Assembly (NCBI GenBank): GCA_052390415.1
Contig: JBQTGY010000004.1
Span: 1 to 7,318 of the forward strand
DNA: 7,318 nt
From: JANNWF01 sp052390415
Lineage (GTDB): Bacteria; Pseudomonadota; Gammaproteobacteria; Xanthomonadales; Xanthomonadaceae
Reading direction: 5' to 3'
In this document: in pieces, positions 1 to 4,861 of the stretch
Numbering within the stretch: position 1 is the stretch's first letter
Layout: each line of letters starts with the position of its first letter
The notes under the pieces: model-generated
The model's input: the letters and a program-made list of their open reading frames with translations, nothing else
Told to the model about the DNA's origin: nothing
The model's database searches: none
Translations under genes and position numbers: made by a program

Positions 1-80
1 CTTTGCGGCAATCGCTGCGTTGCTTCTCGCCGCAATGGGCCCACCATTCCGGCTCGTCGCGCCTTGCGCTTGCCGCAAAG
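1..80. repeat. imperfect 80-bp palindrome at the window edge
   Basis: The first ten bases (CTTTGCGGCA) are the exact reverse complement of bases 71-80 (TGCCGCAAAG). The pairing extends to 14 of 15 positions (1-15 with 66-80). Near the same centre there are further inverted pairs: GCCG at 29-32 with CGGC at 50-53, and AATGG at 34-38 with CCATT at 44-48. The stretch could therefore fold into one long interrupted hairpin. No reading frame of note lies here. It may be an intergenic palindromic repeat or a small non-autonomous element; because the window starts at its first base, its true left end is unknown. Confidence 0.5.
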
Positions 81-113
81 CCCTGCGCGATCATCCACGC
101 CCCCTCATGAAAT

Positions 114-157
114 GTCCGGGCTAGCCACGCGGGCGCCCGTGCCGCACCGGCCCGGAC
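114..157 (-). terminator. hairpin after the SPOR-protein gene, probable terminator
   Basis: GTCCGGGC at 114-121 and GCCCGGAC at 150-157 form a perfect 8-bp inverted repeat. The enclosed loop contains its own palindrome, CGGGCGCCCG at 130-139. On the minus strand the hairpin begins about a dozen bases after the TGA stop of the SPOR-protein gene. Only a weak T-containing stretch (ATTTCAT) follows, so intrinsic termination is likely but not certain; a GC-rich hairpin without a clean U-tract is common in GC-rich genomes. Confidence 0.45.
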
Positions 158-169
158 TGCGGCGTGATC

Positions 170-835
170 TCAATCGCAGGGAATGTTGCGACTGGCCACG
201 CCGCTGTAGCCGCCCAAGGCGGCACGCCAGTCGAATGTTTCATTGCTGTCCAGATCAACCCAGAACTGCGGAATGCTCTCGCTGCGCGGTTCGAGCTTGG
301 CGTCGACGCCGAAGGCAAGCACTTCTTCCTGGCGGCGGCGGGCATTCACTTCGTTGCGGTACAAACCAAACGAGATGGTGTTTTCGTCGGCTCCCGAGGT
401 CACCACGTAGTAATCGCGGACACCGCGACCAAACAATCCACGTGCGACCGCGAGCGCGGCCTCGCGCGACGGTGGTGCGGGCAGAAATACCCGATAGCCG
501 CGTTGCACGACGGCGTTTGCCTCTCGGTACTGGATGCGCTGCGCGCCCGGCGTCAGTGCCGCCAAGGCGCGACGCAGATCCGCTTGAGTCAGGAAGGGGC
601 CGATCTCGAGACACTGACTCGCTTCCCCGACGCGGATCGGCTGCGGCGGTTCGCTGGGCTCGGCGACCACGCTGGCAGTGACCCGATCGGTCTCGCTGAG
701 CAGGACCAATGCGGGCACCTCGTCCTGCGTGGCTGCCATGGGAGCCGGCACGCGCGGCGGCGGCCGCAGTGCCCACCAAGCGGCGGCACCCACGTTCATC
801 GCTAGCAATATCAGGACAAGGGCGCGCAGAAGCAT
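170..835 (-). CDS. membrane-anchored SPOR-domain protein
   Basis: This 221-residue protein opens with a hydrophobic segment (residues 2-22) that looks like an N-terminal membrane anchor. A proline-rich linker (about 25-70) follows, then a globular part starting at SQCLEIGPF (73-81). The stretch from about 114 to 184 (GYRVFLPAPPS, VRDYYVV, ISFGLYRNEVNA) has the pattern of a SPOR domain, a family known to bind peptidoglycan glycan strands. The likely role is at the periplasmic face of the inner membrane near cell-wall remodelling sites; the exact function is unknown. A SPOR-type protein downstream of birA–coaX is also known in Pseudomonas, which supports the call. The ATG at 833-835 is the only plausible start: the frame stays open upstream to a TAG at 902-904 but offers no start codon. 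No Shine-Dalgarno is visible, because a C-rich heptamer array occupies that position. The gene lies 236 bp after coaX, so it may have its own promoter. Confidence 0.88.
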   Translation of the reverse strand: MLLRALVLILLAMNVGAAAWWALRPPPRVPAPMAATQDEVPALVLLSETDRVTASVVAEPSEPPQPIRVGEASQCLEIGPFLTQADLRRALAALTPGAQRIQYREANAVVQRGYRVFLPAPPSREAALAVARGLFGRGVRDYYVVTSGADENTISFGLYRNEVNARRRQEEVLAFGVDAKLEPRSESIPQFWVDLDSNETFDWRAALGGYSGVASRNIPCD

Positions 836-838
836 GTT

Positions 839-877
839 GGGGACTGGGAACTGGGAACTGGGAACTGGGAACCGGGG
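839..877. repeat. G-rich heptamer tandem array (G-quadruplex motif)
   Basis: Five tandem copies of a 7-bp unit (consensus GAACTGG; first and last copies degenerate) occupy 841-875. They create G-tracts at 839-842, 846-848, 853-855, 860-862, 867-869 and 874-877. Most are separated by four-base spacers, which meets the usual G3-plus-short-loop definition of a G-quadruplex on the plus strand. The array ends a few bases upstream of the ATG of the SPOR-protein gene and occupies the place where its ribosome binding site should be; the transcript of that gene would be C-rich here. Unit number could vary by slippage. Confidence 0.85.
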
Positions 878-883
878 AAGGGC

Positions 884-905
884 AGCCGAGCAAGCTCGGC
901 TCTAC
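884..905 (-). repeat. GTAG-type REP-like palindrome
   Basis: AGCCGAGC (884-891) and GCTCGGCT (894-901) are perfect 8-bp arms around two bases. Read on the minus strand, the hairpin is directly preceded by GTAG (902-905). A GTAG head followed by a short GC-rich stem is the layout of REP elements in Stenotrophomonas (SMAG type), which are mobilised or maintained by RAYT-class tyrosine transposases. No such transposase gene lies in the window. In the spacer between coaX and the SPOR gene it could also act as a transcription stop or mRNA-stabilising hairpin for the upstream operon. Confidence 0.6.
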
Positions 906-1071
906 AACAGCATGCGCGCCGCACCGACGCTCATCATGAGCAGACCTGGCAAAGCGAAGGCAGGCGTGCAGCGCACGAACTCACTCCGCTTCGCAAGGTG
1001 TGGCCAATCGAAGTGGGTCAAGCACGCGCCGCTACAACCAGTGACCACGGGCGACGCAGAGATGCTCAAGT
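906..1071. other. coaX–SPOR spacer, remainder
   Basis: No convincing gene was seen in this stretch. It holds a short palindrome, GCTCATCATGAGC at 928-940. On the minus strand there is a TTGACC box (from about 1021) that resembles a -35 element, but no good -10 sequence follows at the right distance. A promoter for the SPOR-protein gene may lie here but cannot be placed. Confidence 0.4.
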
Positions 1072-1800
1072 CTAAGGCCTACGCACTTCCTCCTCGGTAT
1101 CAATCAACGTGTACATCCCGCGCAGCACCAGATCGGGAATGTTTTCTGCTTCCAGACGTAAGGCGGGCAAAAGTACCTCGGCTCCGCCGCCTGTCACCAG
1201 CAAACGGGGTGCAGTGGCACAGGATTGCGCAAAGTCGCGATACTGCCGTTCGATGAGGGCCGTGCAAGCGAGCAAGGGCCCCGAATGGACAGCGTCGGCG
1301 GTGGTGCTTGCCCAGGCACTGAGTTCACCCTGATGGTGATGCAGATGAGCCGCTCGGGCCACCAGCGCGTCACGCATGGCGCTGGGTCCAGCCACGATGG
1401 TGCCGCCCAGATGCTGGCCAGTGTCATCGACGGCATCGATGGTCAGCGCGGTGCCAACGCTCACCACCACACAGGCATCGCGGCTGACTGCTCGCGCGGC
1501 ACGCATGGCGAGCCAACGATCCACGCCAAGCGTTGCGGGGTCTGCGTACGCAAGAGTCAGCAAAGCATCGTTGTGCGGTGGCCCCACGCGATCCCAGGTC
1601 GTGATTCCGGCCGACCGCAAGAGGTGCTGTACTTGCTGCACACGCTGGGGCTCGGCCGAACTGGTCGCGAGTAGCGCCGAGTCTGCGGCCGGCAGGCTCT
1701 GGATTTCATCCAGCCTGGCGGCATGCATGGTCAGCAGATGCTCACCGTCACAGAGCGCCCATTTCAGTCGCGTATTGCCCAAGTCCAGCAACAGTCTCAT
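1072..1800 (-). CDS. coaX: type III pantothenate kinase
   Basis: CoaX phosphorylates pantothenate with ATP, the first committed step of coenzyme A synthesis, in the cytosol. The 242-residue product is of usual family length. It shows the phosphate-binding LDLGNTRLKW near the N-terminus (5-14), ADPATLGVDRW (86-96), VGTALTIDAV with the following G-HLGGTI (115-135), and a glycine-rich LVTGGGAEVL (201-210). The position just before VGTA, usually the catalytic aspartate of a D-x-GTA motif, is serine (S114); I recall related Xanthomonas proteins that also lack this acid, so it may be a clade feature rather than loss of function. The ATG at 1798-1800 was chosen because it begins the conserved motif and overlaps the birA TGA as ATGA. 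A start 54 bases further upstream would only add an arginine-rich tail encoded inside birA. Expression is probably coupled to birA. Confidence 0.95.
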   Translation of the reverse strand: MRLLLDLGNTRLKWALCDGEHLLTMHAARLDEIQSLPAADSALLATSSAEPQRVQQVQHLLRSAGITTWDRVGPPHNDALLTLAYADPATLGVDRWLAMRAARAVSRDACVVVSVGTALTIDAVDDTGQHLGGTIVAGPSAMRDALVARAAHLHHHQGELSAWASTTADAVHSGPLLACTALIERQYRDFAQSCATAPRLLVTGGGAEVLLPALRLEAENIPDLVLRGMYTLIDTEEEVRRP

Positions 1801-2585
1801 AGCCGTCTCACGCTGACTTCGGCGCTGACAAACGCGCGCTCGCCATCGTCGCAAGACACGCGCAAGGCGCCATCCTGGCGCACACCCACGGCACGCCCCA
1901 TGTGTTGGGCGCCGGCCGTGAGCACGCGCACATTTTCGCCGCGAAGCACATCCAGCTCGTCCCAGCGCTCGGCAAACGCAGGCCAGCCATCGCCTTCGAA
2001 CTGTTCCAGGGTTGCCAACAAGGCCACGCTCAGATCTGCCGTTACCAACGTTCGATCCGCTGCGAACCGCGAGGCTTCGACACTCAATTCATCGAGCCCA
2101 ATCCAGGCGGGCTCGGCGTCCATCGGCAGGCACAGATTGAGTCCGACGCCAACCACGACGTCGACACCCGCAGCGTCACGCTTGGCCAATTCGATCAACA
2201 AGCCACCGAGCTTGCGCCCGCGCGCCATGATGTCGTTCGGCCACTTCAAGCCGATTTCGGGACCGACCTGCCGCCGCAAGGCCTCGGCGCAAGCCACTCC
2301 AAGGGCCAGACTCAAACCACCCAATTCGGCCGGCGTCAGGCGCGAACGCGCGAACATCGACATGGCCAGGTTGCCGCCCATTGGCAAGATCCACTGACGA
2401 CCATGTCGACCACGTCCGGCCGATTGAGCATCGGCGACCAACAGCGCGCGGTCCGGCAGCTGCGCAGTGCGGCGAAGCAAGTCGCTATTGGTGGAGTCGC
2501 TGTGCGTCACCCACTCGATCAACGGCAAACGCGCAGCCGTTTCCACTGGCAACGCTGCCCGTAACCGTTCCGCCGCCAGGCTCAT
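1797..2585 (-). CDS. birA: biotin–[acetyl-CoA-carboxylase] ligase without DNA-binding domain
   Basis: The enzyme activates biotin with ATP to biotinyl-AMP and transfers it to the lysine of the AccB carrier protein, serving the first step of fatty-acid synthesis. In 262 residues it shows DSTNSDL (30-36), the adenylate-loop motif AGRGRHGRQW (56-65), KWPND (114-118), GGLLIE (127-132), VVVGVGLNL (143-151), and a small C-terminal SH3-like domain (about 215-262). E. coli BirA has about 320 residues including an N-terminal winged helix that represses the bio operon. Here the catalytic domain starts almost at once, so this is a monofunctional ligase unlikely to bind DNA. The gene overlaps plsY upstream and coaX downstream, each by ATGA. 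Only weak Shine-Dalgarno-like sequence precedes the start, which fits translational coupling to plsY. Confidence 0.95.
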   Translation of the reverse strand: MSLAAERLRAALPVETAARLPLIEWVTHSDSTNSDLLRRTAQLPDRALLVADAQSAGRGRHGRQWILPMGGNLAMSMFARSRLTPAELGGLSLALGVACAEALRRQVGPEIGLKWPNDIMARGRKLGGLLIELAKRDAAGVDVVVGVGLNLCLPMDAEPAWIGLDELSVEASRFAADRTLVTADLSVALLATLEQFEGDGWPAFAERWDELDVLRGENVRVLTAGAQHMGRAVGVRQDGALRVSCDDGERAFVSAEVSVRRL

Positions 2586-3214
2586 CGGCCGAACAACCTG
2601 GCCAGCAGGCGCACGCGCTCGAATCGATGCTCGTTACCGGCCGCCAGTCGAACCAGGTTGAGCCGATGCGTGAAAACGATGAACAGCGCCGCCGCGACTG
2701 CAAACACGCTGCGCTCAAGCGTCTCCGCAGGCAGCCACAGCGCCGCCGGAATCAGGCACAGGGCCGCACAGATGGTGGCAAGTCCGACGTAACCGGTGCC
2801 TGTCAGGAGCAGCACCCAAGCCAGCAGCAGGAACGGCACGGACAGAGGCCAGATGACCAACAGTCCACCCACCAAGGTGCCGGCGCCCTTGCCGCCGCGG
2901 AACCCAAAGAACACCGGCCAGGTATGCCCGATGGCGGCCATCAGCACACAGGCATAGGCAAGTGCCTGTGCAGACCACGCGGCCGGCGCATAAAGAAGCA
3001 AACCGATCCACGCCGCCAGTGCGCCTTTGCCGATATCGATGATCACGACACCGAGCGCGAAACGCCAACCCAAGGTACGCAAGGCATTGGTGCCACCGGC
3101 ATTGCCGCTGCCACGGGAGCGGATGTCGACGCCGACGGCGCGACCCAAGATCAAACTGCCCGACAGCGAGCCGAGCAGGTAGGCCAAGACGAGGGCGCCA
3201 GCTAGCAGGAGCAT
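2582..3214 (-). CDS. plsY: glycerol-3-phosphate acyltransferase (acyl-phosphate dependent)
   Basis: PlsY is an inner-membrane enzyme that transfers the acyl group of acyl-phosphate to glycerol-3-phosphate, giving lysophosphatidic acid, the first phospholipid precursor. The 210-residue protein is hydrophobic with about five membrane segments and carries all three family motifs: SGNAGGTNALRTLG (36-49; the commoner form has SGNPGATN), GHTWPVFFGFRGGKG (96-110), and THRLNLVRLAAGNE (182-195). Length is typical. The ATG at 3212-3214 directly precedes the first membrane helix; its ribosome binding site is weak (CCAGGCAG). It is the first gene of the plsY–birA–coaX operon. No plsX or plsB is present in the window. 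A gene for a FakA/FakB-like fusion, whose family makes the acyl-phosphate substrate, lies upstream on the same strand with one secreted-protein gene between. Confidence 0.97.
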   Translation of the reverse strand: MLLLAGALVLAYLLGSLSGSLILGRAVGVDIRSRGSGNAGGTNALRTLGWRFALGVVIIDIGKGALAAWIGLLLYAPAAWSAQALAYACVLMAAIGHTWPVFFGFRGGKGAGTLVGGLLVIWPLSVPFLLLAWVLLLTGTGYVGLATICAALCLIPAALWLPAETLERSVFAVAAALFIVFTHRLNLVRLAAGNEHRFERVRLLARLFGR

Positions 3215-3348
3215 CGCTGCCTGGACGAGAGTTTAGGAGGCCAAAGGATACCCGCAGCTGAGCGGCGCAAACGCAGGCTGGCCCAAATCGATCCGGCGCC
3301 CGATTCACTCATCCGGGCACGCGGCGCATTGCGGATGAATGGAACTCT

Positions 3349-3371
3349 GCCGCGCCGATTCGGGGCGCGGC
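3349..3371 (-). terminator. GC-rich hairpin downstream of the secreted-protein gene
   Basis: GCCGCGCC (3349-3356) and GGCGCGGC (3364-3371) are perfect 8-bp arms with a seven-base loop. On the minus strand the hairpin starts about 17 bases after the TGA of the secreted-protein gene, the usual place for an intrinsic terminator. No T-tract follows. A weaker inverted pair, CATCCG with CGGATG (3309-3314 and 3331-3336), sits further along. The rest of the 174-bp spacer up to plsY should contain the operon promoter, which I cannot place. Confidence 0.55.
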
Positions 3372-3388
3372 GACGTCCTCGAACCTGC

Positions 3389-4681
3389 TCAGCGCATGCG
3401 GCGCAGGGCTATCACGCCGAACAATGCAAACATGGCGACGAGCGACCACAGCGTTTGCGTGGACTGGCTCGGCACCATGACCGGGGGGATGGCGGGAGCT
3501 GGAATCACGCCCCCATTGCAGGTCAACGGGAACGTGAAACCGGGACCGGCTGCGCTGTCGTTGGTCAAGATCAGCACACTGGCATTGCGCGCGCCGTTTG
3601 CCGACGGCGTGCAACCAATGCTCAGGTTCAAGGTGGCGTTGGGCTCGATGATGGCTGGGCAGGTAGCCACGCTGAAATCGGCGGCGGCTGGCCCGCTGAT
3701 GGCACAGCTGCACACCTCCAGACGCAGCGTGCCGAGACTGCGCACCAGCAAGTTGGCACCCGGCGCCGGGCTACCGACCGCCGCACTGCCAGCATTCAAA
3801 GTTGAGCCAGCAATCGGTGTCGAGCCAAAACTGGCCGTCAAGACGCCGCTGTTGATGCGACTGTTGTCGATCGCCACGCGATTGCTTTCAAGGAACAGAA
3901 ACCACAGATAGCGGTTGCCGCCGATCTGGGTCGCAATCACGTCGGTCAAGTTGTTGGAAGTCTGCGTCCACAGCTGCGTGCCACTCATGGAGAGCAAGTT
4001 GGTATCGACGGCCAGCGTGCCGTTGCCGGCATCGCGATAAACCCATTGGAAGGTGTACCAGCCGCTGCTGGTGACAACGAAATGTGGACCGGACGCGAGA
4101 TTGCCGCGCACGCTGAAGGTACTGGTATTGCTTGCACCGATGAGGACTTGCCCGGCGGTGTTGCTGGCGGCATGGAAGATGAAATCGCGACGATGACCGC
4201 CGGCCTGGGTGTTGACCGCCGAGGAAACATCAAAGCCATAGTCGGCATTGATGCCCGACAGCACCTGGGGGTCCGTCAAGTCCAGATACACATCCACTTC
4301 GACAGTGAAGCCGCCATCGAAGGAACTGGCATAACCACCCAGACGCGTGAAAGCACCGCTGGTGTTGGCTGGCGCGCCGGGCAGCGGCGGTAGCAGTTCG
4401 GCATGAAAGAAACCGTTGCGTGAGGCAATGCCGCCGCTGCCGCTGGCAACCCGTGTCACCTCGGAATAGAAGCGAATCCAGTCATCTTCCGGCGACGGAT
4501 TGTAGGGCGCACCAAAACAGGGAGACTCGAAGCCCTGAAAGTACTCGCTGGAGCCACTGCGGCTGACCGTTGTCTCGCCCGCTTGCAGTTGGAAGTCGGG
4601 CCACCGCGCATCGGGCTCGACGGCTGAAGCGACCGCGGTTGCGACCATCAACAGGCTGAAAATCAAGATTTGACGAAACAT
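3389..4681 (-). CDS. secreted jelly-roll protein with IPTL-CTERM-like C-terminal anchor
   Basis: The 430-residue product starts with a signal peptide (residues 1-19/20, MFRQILIFSLLMVATAVASA). A region of about 45-280 has the alternating pattern of a concanavalin/lectin-like jelly roll, including GGFTVEVDVYLDL (123-135), WYTFQWVYRD (208-217) and IGGNRYLWF (253-261). From about 283 to 390 comes a cysteine-containing Ig-like repeat of the 'choice-of-anchor D' kind (LEVCSCAISG, ADFSVATCP, LSIGCTPS, LILTNDS). The tail (404-430) is a proline-rich spacer, TQTLW, a hydrophobic helix and a final basic RRMR, the layout of IPTL-CTERM sorting tags, though the IPTL core itself is not kept. The protein is probably exported and held at the cell surface; its ligand is unknown. 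The ATG at 4679-4681 was chosen because it begins the signal peptide and follows a fair Shine-Dalgarno (CAGGGAG). A start 177 bases upstream would bury the signal peptide behind 59 unlikely residues. The gene may be an accessory insertion in this neighbourhood. Confidence 0.88.
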   Translation of the reverse strand: MFRQILIFSLLMVATAVASAVEPDARWPDFQLQAGETTVSRSGSSEYFQGFESPCFGAPYNPSPEDDWIRFYSEVTRVASGSGGIASRNGFFHAELLPPLPGAPANTSGAFTRLGGYASSFDGGFTVEVDVYLDLTDPQVLSGINADYGFDVSSAVNTQAGGHRRDFIFHAASNTAGQVLIGASNTSTFSVRGNLASGPHFVVTSSGWYTFQWVYRDAGNGTLAVDTNLLSMSGTQLWTQTSNNLTDVIATQIGGNRYLWFLFLESNRVAIDNSRINSGVLTASFGSTPIAGSTLNAGSAAVGSPAPGANLLVRSLGTLRLEVCSCAISGPAAADFSVATCPAIIEPNATLNLSIGCTPSANGARNASVLILTNDSAAGPGFTFPLTCNGGVIPAPAIPPVMVPSQSTQTLWSLVAMFALFGVIALRRMR

Positions 4682-4861
4682 GGTTTGCGCTCCCTGGAGT
4701 GAAATCAACGCCGGTGAATTGAACGCCGTGCAATCCTGCACTCGCTCGGACTCGAGAGTGGCCGCAGCTGCCAGCCTCCAAAGCGTATCGAAGTTAACAT
4801 CTTCACTCTGTGCGCCCGATAACACTTGGCTGGGTGTAATCCACCTCATCACTGCCACGTT

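Noticed and set aside
37..46. GGGCCCACCA, resembling a tRNA 3' end
   Set aside because: No T-arm, anticodon arm or matching 5' acceptor stem precedes it; the bases belong to the centre of the palindrome.
164..805. Plus-strand open frame opposite the SPOR-protein gene
   Set aside because: No recognisable domain. The minus frame has a membrane anchor, a SPOR-like pattern and the expected position after coaX.
1016..1022. TTGACC as a -35 box for the SPOR-protein gene
   Set aside because: No acceptable -10 box lies about 17 bases further along the minus strand.
2381..3205. Plus-strand open frame opposite plsY and birA
   Set aside because: Translation is Gln/Arg-rich without a recognisable domain, and both minus-strand genes carry full family motifs.
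3233..3240. Strong Shine-Dalgarno-like TTAGGAGG on the plus strand
   Set aside because: No start codon follows at a suitable distance. It lies in the leader of plsY on the other strand and looks coincidental.
4682..4858. Upstream start for the secreted protein
   Set aside because: It would place 59 residues ahead of a clear signal peptide that has its own ATG and ribosome binding site.
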